Shown here one piece after another: positions 35,071-43,746 of a stretch of DNA of 56,680 nt. A program made the translations under genes and the position numbers. Each line of letters begins with the position of its first letter. Positions within the stretch are counted from its first letter, which is position 1. The notes beneath the pieces were generated by a model. That model did no database searches. It was not told where the DNA came from and was given only the letters and a program-made list of their open reading frames with translations. Location: positions 1 to 56,680 of the forward strand of contig CABRLN010000012.1 in NCBI GenBank assembly GCA_902471875.1, given 5' to 3'. Origin of the DNA: an uncultured Clostridium sp. (GTDB lineage Bacteria > Bacillota > Clostridia > Oscillospirales > Acutalibacteraceae).

Positions 35071-37563
35071 TTATACTCTTACCTTAGTAGTAAGCTTGTT
35101 AGACTCTTTGTAAGGTTTTACAAGCATAAAAACTATAAATGCAACTATGGCAACAGCAATTACCGCACCAATAATATTCAGCACTGTAAGAGGTGTGCCT
35201 GCAAACAGTGATCCAATTTGATAAATTACAAATGCCATTGCATAAGCAAATACACACTGATAACCAATAGCAAACCAAGTCCACTTAGCAGAGTTCATCT
35301 CTCTTTTTATAGCACCAATAGCTGCAAAGCATGGAGCACAAAGCAGGTTGAATACTAAGAAAGAGTATGCTGCAAGCGGTGTAAAAGCAGCCTGCATATT
35401 AGTCCAAATCTGCCAACCGTTCTCAGCAACCTCGTCAAAACCGCCAAACAAAACGCCAAATGTGCCAACAACATTTTCTTTAGCAATAAGACCCGTAATT
35501 GCAGCAACAGCACCTTCCCAGCTGCCCCAACCCAAAGGAGCAAACAACCAAGCAATAGCATTACCTATAACTGCAAGTACTGAGTTATTTAGATCTTCAA
35601 CCATACCGAATGATCCGTTTTCAAAACCAAATGCTTGTAAGAACCAAAGAATAATTGATGACAGCAGGATAATGGTACCTGCCTTTTTAATAAATGACCA
35701 ACCACGCTCCCACATTGAGCGAAGAACATTGCCGACTGTAGGCAAATGGTAAGCAGGAAGTTCCATTACAAACGGAGCAGGTTCACCTGCAAACATCTTT
35801 GTTTTCTTCAACATAATACCTGAAATTACAATAGCAAAAATTCCAACAAAGTATGCACTTGGTGCAACCCACCAGGCACCACCAAATAAAGCACCTGCAA
35901 TTAGTGCAATAATTGGAAGCTTAGCACCGCAAGGAATAAATGTAGTTGTCATAATAGTCATTCGCCTGTCGCGTTCATTTTCGATAGTACGAGAAGCCAT
36001 AACACCCGGCACACCACAACCTGTACCAATAAGCATAGGAATAAACGACTTACCTGAAAGACCAAACTTACGGAAAATTCTATCCATTACAAAGGCAATT
36101 CTTGCCATATAGCCGCATGATTCCAAAATTGCAAGCAGCAAGAACAGTACAAGCATTTGAGGCACAAATCCAAGTACAGCACCTACACCGCCTATAATAC
36201 CGTCCATAATCAAACCGTTAAGCCAGTCAGCACAATTAATACTGTCAAGCCAGTTACCTACAAATACAGGAATACCCGGAATATATAGACCATAAGCTGA
36301 TGGTTCAGGTTCTTCTGCTGTTAATGCAGTTTTAAAGTCAGCCGCACCAACCTTTAGAGTTTCTTCAACAGCACCTTCATCATCTCTTACCTCTACAGTA
36401 CCTGTAATATTATTTTTAGCTGCCTCAGCTTCAAACTTAGTTATAACAGCCTCATCAGGTTCTTCTGTCTCAAGAGTTTCGCTTACAGCATCGGTATTAA
36501 TACCCGCCTCTGCAGCTGCCTCAAGATAAGCTGAAATTTTTTCAGATTCTAATTCATAGTCGCCTGCAGCTTCTTCATAAGCCTCCTGACCAATACCCAG
36601 CGCAAACCAACCATCACCAAACACACCATCATTAGCCCAGTCTGTACCAATTGTACCAACAGTTGATACTGAAATGTAGTAAACTAAAAACATAACTACA
36701 GCAAATATTGGCAAAGCAAGGAAACGGTTTGTAACTACCTTGTCAATTTTATCTGATGTTGAAAGCTGACCTGTTCTCTTCTTTTTGTAACAGTTTTTAA
36801 TAATTGAACCAATGTAAATATAACGTTGGTTTGTAATTAAACTTTCTGAGTCATCATCACATTCTTTTTCGGCTGATTTAATATCTTCTTCAATGTGAGC
36901 AAGTATATCTTTATCAATTTTCAATTGCTCAAGCACCTTATCGTCACGTTCAAAAATTTTAATTGCATACCAACGCTGTTGTTCTTCAGGCATATTATGT
37001 AAAGCAGCCTCTTCAATATGCGCAAGTGCATGTTCTACAACGCCTTCAAACTTATGCATTGGAATTGTTTTTGAATTTTTAGCAGCATCAATAGCAAACT
37101 CAGCAGCCTCCATAACGCCTGTACCTTTAAGAGCAGAAATTTCTACAACCTTACATCCAAGCTCTTTTGAAAGAGCTTCTATATTAATAATATCGCCATT
37201 TTTCTTGACAACATCCATCATATTTACAGCAACTACAACCGGAATTCCAAGTTCTGTAAGCTGTGTTGTAAGATAAAGGTTTCTTTCCAGATTAGTGCCG
37301 TCAACAATATTCAAAATTGCGTCAGGACGCTGACCGATAAGATAATTTCTTGCAACAACTTCCTCCAATGTATATGGAGAAAGCGAGTAGATACCCGGTA
37401 AATCAGTTATAACAACATCATCATGCTTTTTAAGCTTACCCTCTTTTTTTTCTACTGTAACGCCCGGCCAGTTACCAACAAATTGGTTTGAGCCTGTAAG
37501 TGCGTTAAACAATGTAGTTTTACCGCAGTTAGGGTTGCCTGCTAAGGCAATTTTTAAACTCAT
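35071..37563 (-). CDS. feoB: Ferrous iron transporter FeoB
   Basis: The 830-residue Fe2+ uptake protein. Its N-terminal GTPase has G1 GNPNCGKTT (9-17), G3 DLPG and G4 NMMD, then a helical bundle to about 260. The membrane domain carries two gate regions: GTGCGVPGVMASRTIENERDRR followed by FIPCGAKLP, and later LCAPCFAAIGAI. An unusual acidic stretch of about 100 residues (about 324-423) interrupts the loop after the first membrane helix. Start ATG 37563 has an AGAGG site. It follows two feoA genes, and an operator array lies in the gap before it. The other feoB in the window is truncated, so this is the only functional copy seen. Confidence 0.97.
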   Translation of the reverse strand: MSLKIALAGNPNCGKTTLFNALTGSNQFVGNWPGVTVEKKEGKLKKHDDVVITDLPGIYSLSPYTLEEVVARNYLIGQRPDAILNIVDGTNLERNLYLTTQLTELGIPVVVAVNMMDVVKKNGDIINIEALSKELGCKVVEISALKGTGVMEAAEFAIDAAKNSKTIPMHKFEGVVEHALAHIEEAALHNMPEEQQRWYAIKIFERDDKVLEQLKIDKDILAHIEEDIKSAEKECDDDSESLITNQRYIYIGSIIKNCYKKKRTGQLSTSDKIDKVVTNRFLALPIFAVVMFLVYYISVSTVGTIGTDWANDGVFGDGWFALGIGQEAYEEAAGDYELESEKISAYLEAAAEAGINTDAVSETLETEEPDEAVITKFEAEAAKNNITGTVEVRDDEGAVEETLKVGAADFKTALTAEEPEPSAYGLYIPGIPVFVGNWLDSINCADWLNGLIMDGIIGGVGAVLGFVPQMLVLFLLLAILESCGYMARIAFVMDRIFRKFGLSGKSFIPMLIGTGCGVPGVMASRTIENERDRRMTIMTTTFIPCGAKLPIIALIAGALFGGAWWVAPSAYFVGIFAIVISGIMLKKTKMFAGEPAPFVMELPAYHLPTVGNVLRSMWERGWSFIKKAGTIILLSSIILWFLQAFGFENGSFGMVEDLNNSVLAVIGNAIAWLFAPLGWGSWEGAVAAITGLIAKENVVGTFGVLFGGFDEVAENGWQIWTNMQAAFTPLAAYSFLVFNLLCAPCFAAIGAIKREMNSAKWTWFAIGYQCVFAYAMAFVIYQIGSLFAGTPLTVLNIIGAVIAVAIVAFIVFMLVKPYKESNKLTTKVRV

Positions 37564-37584
37564 AATAATATTCCTCTCTTTCAA

Positions 37585-37628
37585 TTAGCAACAGCTAACT
37601 TAGCATCGTCTAACTTAGTCTGAACTAA
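37585..37628. promoter_or_regulatory. Triple tandem iron-box array upstream of feoB
   Basis: Three TTAG-N6-CTAA dyads at 37585-37598, 37600-37613 and 37615-37628 have centres exactly 15 bases apart. They share CTAACTTAG junctions and lie between feoA and feoB, close to the feoB ribosome site. Confidence 0.65.
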
Positions 37629-37695
37629 CTTAATATGTTAAAATTAATCTGCAAAAATATATTAACTGCATAAAATAAAAGTGCTTTTATTGCTT

Positions 37696-37917
37696 TTATT
37701 CTACTTCTATCATTTCTGCGTCTGCTTTACGCAATGAAAGTTCATAGCCTCTTACCGTTACCTCAATAGGGTCGCCAAGTGGTGCCACCTTACGAATATG
37801 TACATCAACACCTTTTGTAATGCCCATATCCATAATTCTTCTCTTTACTGCACCCTCACCATGCAACTTAACCACCTTAACTGTGCTGCCAATTTTTGCC
37901 TGCTTAAGTGTGTTCAT
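37696..37917 (-). CDS. feoA: FeoA domain protein (second)
   Basis: A 73-residue SH3-like FeoA: LKQAKIGSTVKVVKLHGEGA, RRIMDMGITKGVDVHIRKVAPLGDPIEVTVRGYELSLRK with the typical ALR-like end. FeoA assists FeoB in Fe2+ uptake. It lies 46 bases after the first feoA and before feoB. The ATG has an AGGAGG-like site. Confidence 0.93.
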   Translation of the reverse strand: MNTLKQAKIGSTVKVVKLHGEGAVKRRIMDMGITKGVDVHIRKVAPLGDPIEVTVRGYELSLRKADAEMIEVE

Positions 37918-37963
37918 AGCTTTATCCTCCTAAAATACAGCATACTTAAATGTAGGCTGTTTA

Positions 37964-38176
37964 CTATACCATTATTTTTTGCGCCATCTCTTTGCTTACT
38001 GCAACACGGGTTTCTTTTACATTTACAATAATATTACCACCCATTGTGTTAATTATCGTAACATTACCGCCAACAACAAATCCCAAGTTTTCCAAGTGCT
38101 TTTTTATTTCGGGACTGCCGCCTATTTTTTTTATAACATTTTTTTCTCCCACATCAGCAAGAATTAACGGCATCAT
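37964..38176 (-). CDS. feoA: FeoA domain protein (first)
   Basis: A 70-residue FeoA-like protein: LADVGEKNVIKKIGG, HLENLGFVVGGNVTIINTMGGNIIVNVKETRVAVSK. It differs clearly from the second copy. It is the first gene of the Feo operon, preceded by GGAGG and by two iron-box-like dyads and a consensus promoter. Confidence 0.92.
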   Translation of the reverse strand: MMPLILADVGEKNVIKKIGGSPEIKKHLENLGFVVGGNVTIINTMGGNIIVNVKETRVAVSKEMAQKIMV

Positions 38177-38209
38177 AAATAATCCTCCTTATTTTACTAA
38201 CTGCATAAA

Positions 38210-38258
38210 TTAGCTTTCACTAACCATAAATTAAAAAATTAAGTTAGCTTTTACTAAC
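38210..38258. promoter_or_regulatory. Two iron-box-like dyads in the feo leader
   Basis: TTAGCTTTCACTAA (38210-38223) and GTTAGCTTTTACTAAC (38243-38258) share the TTAG-N6-CTAA core. The second covers the first transcribed bases of the feo promoter, an arrangement suited to repression. Confidence 0.65.
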
Positions 38259-38266
38259 CAACTATA

Positions 38267-38295
38267 ATAATACTCATTTTTTTATACTTTGTCAA
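38267..38295 (-). promoter_or_regulatory. Promoter of the feoA-feoA-feoB operon
   Basis: On the minus strand TTGACA (38295-38290), a 17-base spacer and TATTAT (38272-38267). The start is expected near 38260, inside the iron-box region. Confidence 0.75.
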
Positions 38296-38416
38296 TAATA
38301 AATAAGGAAAATTTTTTACAAAACCTAAAACATATTCAAAAAGAATAAATATTATTAAAAATATCATTATACTGCTAAAAAACTAATTTTATTTAACATT
38401 AAATTTATAAATAATA

Positions 38417-38491
38417 TGCGTCTTATAAAATATATATGCCGTATATATTTTATCCTAACTGACACTCAAAACTCTTATACTAAAAGACGCA
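38417..38491 (+). other. Possible structured leader upstream of the ferritin-like gene
   Basis: TGCGTCTT (38417-38424) and AAGACGCA (38484-38491) can close a 75-base domain with an internal hairpin AAAATATATA/TATATATTTT. A second small stem (GCAAGG.../...TTGCC) follows. It lies 50 bases before the gene at 38543. Whether it is RNA or a DNA site is unknown. Confidence 0.35.
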
Positions 38492-38542
38492 AGGTATATT
38501 TTTTGCCTTTATAAACAAAATAGTAAATAAGAGGTGATTTTA

Positions 38543-38974
38543 ATGAATAGTGATACAGTTAATCTGTTACAAGAGTGCAATGCCGGCTGTAAAACTGCTA
38601 CCAACAGTATGGAACAAGTTTTAGGCTATGTACAAGACAGCAAACTTAAAAATGTTATTGACGAATATAATAAAAAGCATGTAAAAATTGGTGATGAATG
38701 TCACAGCTTACTTGACAAATACGGCAGTAACGAAAAAGACCCGCAAGCAATGACACGTGCAATGAGTTTTATTACAACAGAGGTAAAAATGATGAGCGGC
38801 AAAACAACCCAAAAAGCGGCAGAAATCATGATGGACGGATGTAGTATGGGCATTAAACACGTCAGTGCTTATATGAATAAATACTCAAACGCCAATAAAG
38901 AAAGCGTACAAATTGCAAATAAAATTGTAAAGGTTGAGCAGGATTTTATTGAAGAGCTGCGTGACTTTTTGTAA
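38543..38974 (+). CDS. Ferritin-like four-helix protein (DUF2383-like)
   Basis: A 143-residue all-helical soluble protein beginning MNSDTVNLLQECNAGCKTATNSMEQV. Four long amphipathic helices with spaced Glu, His and Met (KKHVKIGDECHSLL; ITTEVKMMSG; GCSMGIKHVSAYMNKY) resemble small ferritin-like/DUF2383 bundles. The start at 38543 follows AGAGGTGA. It is divergent from the feo operon, which would fit iron or stress handling, but metal ligands cannot be assigned with certainty. Confidence 0.75.
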   Translation: MNSDTVNLLQECNAGCKTATNSMEQVLGYVQDSKLKNVIDEYNKKHVKIGDECHSLLDKYGSNEKDPQAMTRAMSFITTEVKMMSGKTTQKAAEIMMDGCSMGIKHVSAYMNKYSNANKESVQIANKIVKVEQDFIEELRDFL

Positions 38975-38986
38975 AATATAAAAATT

Positions 38987-39010
38987 AAGGTGCAGAAAAC
39001 TGCACCTTTT
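38987..39010 (+). terminator. Terminator of the ferritin-like gene
   Basis: An 8-bp stem (AAGGTGCA/TGCACCTT) and short T-run, 12 bases after the stop. Confidence 0.7.
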
Positions 39011-39183
39011 GTCATATATATTTTTTATTGTAATTTATTTTATATAATATAAATATACAATGTTTAGTGTATAAAATTATACAAACAATAAAAAATCAAT
39101 TAAAATATTTTTTAAACATAATTAAATTAAGTTGTTATTATCAAAAAATTACTTCCCCAAAGTTTATTCTTTATAATATAAAC

Positions 39184-39897
39184 TTAGTTCTGTTTCATTA
39201 TTCTATTTGGTAAAAAATTAACTTTAAAAGGCTTTAAATTGACATTAATAATATCATTTTGCAGCATTACAAATACGGTAGCAGGTATTAACAGAATAAT
39301 ACCTATAAATGAACTTTTTATACTTATAAACATACTGCCGACACAGGCTATAGCAACACCGATATGATAGCTTACAAGGGTTAAGCCGTAAAATTTGGTT
39401 TTTGTCAATTTTTCCTTATTTTTAAAGCATATAGCTTCTACCAACGATGTTGAAAATTGACGAAGATTATTGGTGGAAAATATAGTAGAACTTACAAATC
39501 CCTGTGCACCACTAAAAGCTGTCCACTGAAATGACATAGCAAAAAATATTGGATATAAATATATAATAAGTTCAAGATTATTTGGAAGCAGTACCAAGGT
39601 TATCATTGCCGCTGCATCAAAAAACAAACTCAACAGCTTTAAATTCAATTTAGTATAGCGCGGTACTATTACCGACATTGCAAAGCCTAAAAAATATATT
39701 AACACACCTATAATTCTTAACAGTACAGTAAAAAAGTTGCATCCTACAATGTCACTAACCAAAGTAATCATATTAGCAGTTTGGGCATTACCAAGCAAAT
39801 CACAAAAGTTCCATACTGCAAAACCACCCATAAAACCACCAACAAGTGACATATTAAAATGTAGTGCGGTTTCTATTCTTTTTTTCAATTTTAACAC
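39184..39897 (-). CDS. YoaK/DUF1275 family membrane protein
   Basis: A 237-residue membrane protein with six helices. Family landmarks are GGFMGGFAVWNFC near the N-terminus, AQTANMITL, and a middle segment AMSFQWTAFSGAQGF matching the usual GxQN region, with ATxVTG-like SSTIFSTNNLRQF. A GTG at 39897 or a TTG at 39888 may be the start; the AGGA site fits the TTG better. Function is unknown; some members are linked to membrane transport. It stands alone. Confidence 0.85.
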   Translation of the reverse strand: MLKLKKRIETALHFNMSLVGGFMGGFAVWNFCDLLGNAQTANMITLVSDIVGCNFFTVLLRIIGVLIYFLGFAMSVIVPRYTKLNLKLLSLFFDAAAMITLVLLPNNLELIIYLYPIFFAMSFQWTAFSGAQGFVSSTIFSTNNLRQFSTSLVEAICFKNKEKLTKTKFYGLTLVSYHIGVAIACVGSMFISIKSSFIGIILLIPATVFVMLQNDIINVNLKPFKVNFLPNRIMKQN

Positions 39898-40089
39898 TTC
39901 CTGTTCTCGGCTTTTAATTATATCACCAACATTTTTATAAGTAAACTTTAAAAATGCACATACATATTTGTTTTTTTTAATCTTTAATGTTGATTTTTAT
40001 TATTTTATGCGATTGGTTGATAAATTGTGAATTAGACGATACTCATAAAAAATTATCATCTAAAAAAATTTATGCTAAAAACAAGTAAG

Positions 40090-40117
40090 AAAAAATCCCC
40101 ATTGTTGCCAATGGGGA
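40090..40117 (-). terminator. Terminator of the carboxyltransferase operon
   Basis: A 9-bp stem (TCCCCATTG/CAATGGGGA) with a 4-base loop and six T on the minus strand, 24 bases past the oadA stop. Confidence 0.9.
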
Positions 40118-40140
40118 CCATAAAATTAACAATTAAAATA

Positions 40141-41544
40141 TTAAACCGGATGAACCTTATTCTTCATATCCACAAGCTCGCTGTTAATACCCTGTTCTTT
40201 TTGTCTTCTTTTTTCAAAGAATTTAACAGAAACTTCAGGGAACATTGCATATGACAAAACATCCTCTTCTTGCTCTGTCCACTGCTTACACTCGTCACGC
40301 AGTGTTTGAAGTTCAGGCTGAAGTAAATCAGCAGGACGGCAGTCAATAGCCTTCTGGTCACCAATAATTTGCTTTCTGAAAGCAGGGTCGATAGCAACAG
40401 GTGTTGTGCCGTACTTACCTGCAACAAGATCTTTAAACTGATTGTTGCACATTTTGTAACGCTCACCTGTAATTACATTAAACACAGCCTGTGTACCTAC
40501 AATTTGAGATGTTGGTGTAACTAGCGGCGGATAACCTGCATCTTTTCTTACTCTTGGAACTTCCTCTAACACCTCTGTCAATTTATCCTCTTTGCCTGCC
40601 TGTTTTAGCTGATTAAGCAAGTTAGACAGCATACCGCCCGGTACTTCATACATAAGGGCATTAGTGTCTGTTGCAAGCATTTGCTGGTCAAGTAAGCCGT
40701 TATCCATATATTTTTTACGAATACCCATAAAGTAATCGCGGATTTCGTTTAAAAGCTTAAGGTCAAGACCCGTTGAGTACTCTGTACCATTTAAAGCGGC
40801 AACCATAGACTCAGTTGGTGAGTGTGATGTACCAAGTGCCAGTGGTGACATTGCTGTATCAATAATATCAACACCGTTTTCAATACCCTTTAGCAAGCAC
40901 ATTTCAGAAAGACCCGATGTTGCATGAGTATGAAGCTGAATAGGCAAATCAACTGCTCTTTTAAGAGCTTTAACAAGCTGTACTGTTCTTTGCGGAGTAA
41001 GCAACGCAGCCATATCTTTAATACAAATTGAGTCAGCACCTGCATCGGCAATTCTTTTTGCATATTCCTCGTAATACTTTGTAGTAAATACATCACCTAC
41101 TGTATAAGAAATTGCAACCTGTGCATGTGCCCCTTCTTTTTTAGCAGCCTTAATAGCTGTCTGAAGGTTCTTAATGTCATTAAGAGCGTCAAAAATACGG
41201 ATAATATCAATACCGTTTGCAACTGAGCGCTGTACAAAATACTCAAGAACATCATCAGCATAGTGACGGTATCCAAGCATATTTTGACCTCTGAAAAGCA
41301 TTTGAAGCTTTGTATTAGGACATTTATCTCTAATAATACGAAGTCTGTCCCACGGGTCTTCGTTTAAAAATCTAAGGCAAGAGTCAAATGTTGCTCCGCC
41401 CCAGCACTCTAGTGAATAAAATCCAACCTGATCAAGCTTTTCAAGAATTGGCAGCATATCTTCTGTTGACATTCTTGTAGCAAACAAAGACTGGTGTGCA
41501 TCACGAAGTACTGTTTCTGTAATTAGAATTTTCTTTTGTGGCAT
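40141..41544 (-). CDS. oadA: Oxaloacetate decarboxylase alpha / transcarboxylase 5S-type subunit
   Basis: A 467-residue pyruvate/oxaloacetate carboxyltransferase without its own biotin domain. The TIM barrel begins ITETVLRDAHQSLFATRM. Metal ligands are in VLRDAHQS and LHTHATSG, the carbamylated-lysine region is ADSICIKDMAALL, and the C-terminal PYC_OADA domain has YPPLVTPTSQIVGTQAV. The family moves CO2 between oxaloacetate/pyruvate and biotin. It follows a biotin carrier and a CoA-type carboxyltransferase, so it could be the 5S part of a transcarboxylase or the soluble half of the oadGB pump. Confidence 0.95.
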   Translation of the reverse strand: MPQKKILITETVLRDAHQSLFATRMSTEDMLPILEKLDQVGFYSLECWGGATFDSCLRFLNEDPWDRLRIIRDKCPNTKLQMLFRGQNMLGYRHYADDVLEYFVQRSVANGIDIIRIFDALNDIKNLQTAIKAAKKEGAHAQVAISYTVGDVFTTKYYEEYAKRIADAGADSICIKDMAALLTPQRTVQLVKALKRAVDLPIQLHTHATSGLSEMCLLKGIENGVDIIDTAMSPLALGTSHSPTESMVAALNGTEYSTGLDLKLLNEIRDYFMGIRKKYMDNGLLDQQMLATDTNALMYEVPGGMLSNLLNQLKQAGKEDKLTEVLEEVPRVRKDAGYPPLVTPTSQIVGTQAVFNVITGERYKMCNNQFKDLVAGKYGTTPVAIDPAFRKQIIGDQKAIDCRPADLLQPELQTLRDECKQWTEQEEDVLSYAMFPEVSVKFFEKRRQKEQGINSELVDMKNKVHPV

Positions 41545-41574
41545 TTTAGCACATTCCTTTCGGGTTGGATTTAA

Positions 41575-41937
41575 TTAGGCAATAGTTGTAAGAACTGTAC
41601 CTGAGTCAACATTCTGACCCTTTGCAACTGCAATAGTACCAATTGTACCATCAACAGGTGCAAAAATTTCGTTCTCCATTTTCATAGCCTCAAGAATAAA
41701 CAGGCAATCGCCCTTTTTAACAGTTTGACCTGCAGAAACCTTAATATCAAGAATAACACCAGGCATTGGAGATTTAACAGGCTCGCCTGCACCGGTAGCA
41801 GAAGCCGGAGCAGCAACAGGAGCAGGAGCAGCAGCAACAGGAGCAGCGGCAACAGGAGCAGGAGCAGCACCGGCTCCCAGTTCTTCAACCTGAACATCAT
41901 AGCTTGTACCGTTTACTGTAATTCTAAGATTTTTCAT
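41575..41937 (-). CDS. Biotin carboxyl carrier protein
   Basis: A 120-residue carrier. A short N-terminal segment (MKNLRITVNGTSYDVQVEEL) is joined by an Ala/Pro-rich flexible arm (about 21-50) to a biotinyl domain with EAMKMEN, in which Lys86 carries biotin, preceded by SPMPGVILDI. The start at 41937 is nine bases after GAGG. An ATG nine bases upstream overlaps that site. It lies between two carboxyltransferase genes and probably shuttles carboxybiotin between them, and perhaps to OadB. Confidence 0.95.
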   Translation of the reverse strand: MKNLRITVNGTSYDVQVEELGAGAAPAPVAAAPVAAAPAPVAAPASATGAGEPVKSPMPGVILDIKVSAGQTVKKGDCLFILEAMKMENEIFAPVDGTIGTIAVAKGQNVDSGTVLTTIA

Positions 41938-41982
41938 ATTATTCATCCTCTTTTATATCAAAATTTTATATTTCAGTAAAAA

Positions 41983-43296
41983 TTAGTTAATAGTGCTGTG
42001 CTTTTTAGGCATTGTAGCAACTCTTTTACCTGATAGCATTTCAAGAGCAGTATATAGCTTAAAGCGAACATCAGCACTTGAAATAACATCATTAACATAA
42101 CCTGCTGCAGCAGCCTTTTCAGGTGAGCATTCCTCTGTCTGATACTTTGCAACAACCTTTTCTCTTTCAGCCTTTGGTGCAGCCATTTGGTCAGACCACA
42201 TAATAGCAGCACCAGTTACAGGTGCAAGCGGCGAAATAGATGCTGTATCAAGAGCAAATGTAATATCTGCATTTGCAGCAGCACCGGCTACGGCAATGTA
42301 AAAAGCACCATATGCCTTACCTGTTACAACAGTCGCCTTAACTGTTGTAGCGTCTGCATAAGCAGCTGTAACCTTTACAGCCTCTGACACACTTGCAAAG
42401 CCCTCACTATCAGCAAGCGTAACAACAGAAATTGCAAAAGCGTCACAAAAACGAACGAAAGAAGCAATTTTATTACAAGAGTCTGCGTCAAGTACACCAC
42501 CCTTTGTTGAAACAAAACCTGTAACAACACCTGCAATTCTGCCAAGTCCTACTACAGCCTGTTTACCATATTCTTTTTTCAACTGAACAAATGTGTCAGC
42601 ATCAACAATTTTTGTAATTGGGCATTTTGCATCTTCGGCAGGTTCATCTGCATCCATTACAGGAGAAACACTAAGATTGTTTGACGGCAACAATGTAACA
42701 AGCTCTTTAGCCAATTCAATGGCACTATCTGTATTCTTTGCTGTAAGATGGCTTACACCAAGCTTAGCAACTTCATCAGCGGAAGCATTTTCGCCTGTTA
42801 CATCCAAAGAAAGCTTAGCTTCCTCTGACATAATTACAAAGTCAGCACTTACTGCATTTAAGGCACCTGTACCAAGGCAATTGCCCAACACTACAGAAAT
42901 TTGAGGCACTACGCCTGACAGCTTGCTTACGCTGTTTAAAACAGCACCATAAGAGCCAAGCATATCAACACCCTCTGTTAATTTTGCACCTTTTGAGTCA
43001 TACATACCAATAACAGGAGTACCTGTTTTTTCTGCAAGGTCGTAAACCTTTTTCAATTTAGCAGCATGAGCCTTTGACATTGCACCGCCGCAGATGTCAC
43101 TGTTTTGTGCAAAAGCATATACAGGGCAACTGTTTACAGTACCATAACCTGCTATAACCTCGGTTGGATTTTCACCTGACAGCGTGTATGCATCAATTTG
43201 AGTAAAAGTCCCCTCATCAAAAAGATTAGAAAGATTCTTGTACGCAGATGATTTTTCAATCTCTGCCTTTATTGTTGACAGATTTTCTGTACCCAT
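41983..43296 (-). CDS. Shortened CoA-type carboxyltransferase (12S / methylmalonyl-CoA decarboxylase alpha-like)
   Basis: A 437-residue carboxyltransferase with two crotonase-fold halves. Recognisable are YAFAQNSDICGGAMSKAHAAK, EKTGTPVIGMYDSKGA, GVVPQISVVLGNC and the C-terminal ATVVTGKAYGAFYIAVAG with APVTGAAIMWSDQ. Usual members have about 510-520 residues and read GPCAGGAVYSPA and IIRHGAKLL in the active-site loops. Here these are GNCLGTGALNAVSA and a deletion, so the CoA substrate or activity may differ. It is first in an operon with the biotin carrier and OadA. Start ATG 43296 has an ACGGAGG site and a long leader. Confidence 0.85.
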   Translation of the reverse strand: MGTENLSTIKAEIEKSSAYKNLSNLFDEGTFTQIDAYTLSGENPTEVIAGYGTVNSCPVYAFAQNSDICGGAMSKAHAAKLKKVYDLAEKTGTPVIGMYDSKGAKLTEGVDMLGSYGAVLNSVSKLSGVVPQISVVLGNCLGTGALNAVSADFVIMSEEAKLSLDVTGENASADEVAKLGVSHLTAKNTDSAIELAKELVTLLPSNNLSVSPVMDADEPAEDAKCPITKIVDADTFVQLKKEYGKQAVVGLGRIAGVVTGFVSTKGGVLDADSCNKIASFVRFCDAFAISVVTLADSEGFASVSEAVKVTAAYADATTVKATVVTGKAYGAFYIAVAGAAANADITFALDTASISPLAPVTGAAIMWSDQMAAPKAEREKVVAKYQTEECSPEKAAAAGYVNDVISSADVRFKLYTALEMLSGKRVATMPKKHSTIN

Positions 43297-43512
43297 CTAT
43301 GTTCCTCCGTTCGTATTTAATATAAGTCTCAAACAAAACAGCCAAATTTTTTACGACATATTTTGCAAAACACTTTTTCACAGATATTTTATCCTACAAA
43401 AAAGTTAAATTTTGCATCAAATCTGCCCAAACATATTTTTTACTAACCAAAATTAGTTTTACAATGTTCTGAATGAAATTATTATAAATAAATTAAATAA
43501 ATATACGCATAT
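43297..43512 (-). other. Long untranslated leader of the carboxyltransferase operon
   Basis: About 210 bases separate the promoter from the ATG. No known riboswitch pattern is evident to me. An ACTAA-N6-TTAGT dyad near 43442 has the reverse order of the iron boxes. Upstream of the promoter the gap to rluB holds nothing further that I can name. Confidence 0.3.
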
Positions 43513-43541
43513 ATTATAAGATATTTGCAAAAAAACTACAA
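43513..43541 (-). promoter_or_regulatory. Promoter of the carboxyltransferase-biotin-oadA operon
   Basis: On the minus strand TTGTAG (43541-43536), a 17-base spacer and TATAAT (43518-43513). Confidence 0.6.
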
Positions 43542-43746
43542 GTAAAAAAGTTAATTAAAGGGATTTTCGCACACTTTATCTAATAATAGCAATTAATTAA
43601 AGTAAAATTTGTTTAAATATTCAAATTTAGTTATCTTAAAAAAATTGTGGTTTTATACTGTAACACAAACACCAAATTCGACGTATGCTTCATGTACATA
43701 AACGCTATTAACATTACGCTTAATAAACATTAAATTTATTTTACAG

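Noticed and set aside
41682..41979. Leucine-rich and arginine/serine-rich frames over the biotin carrier gene
   Set aside because: Out-of-frame readings of the Ala/Pro-rich linker repeat.
43439..43457. ACTAA-N6-TTAGT upstream of the carboxyltransferase gene as an iron box
   Set aside because: The half-sites are in the opposite order to the TTAG-N6-CTAA sites, so it is probably unrelated.
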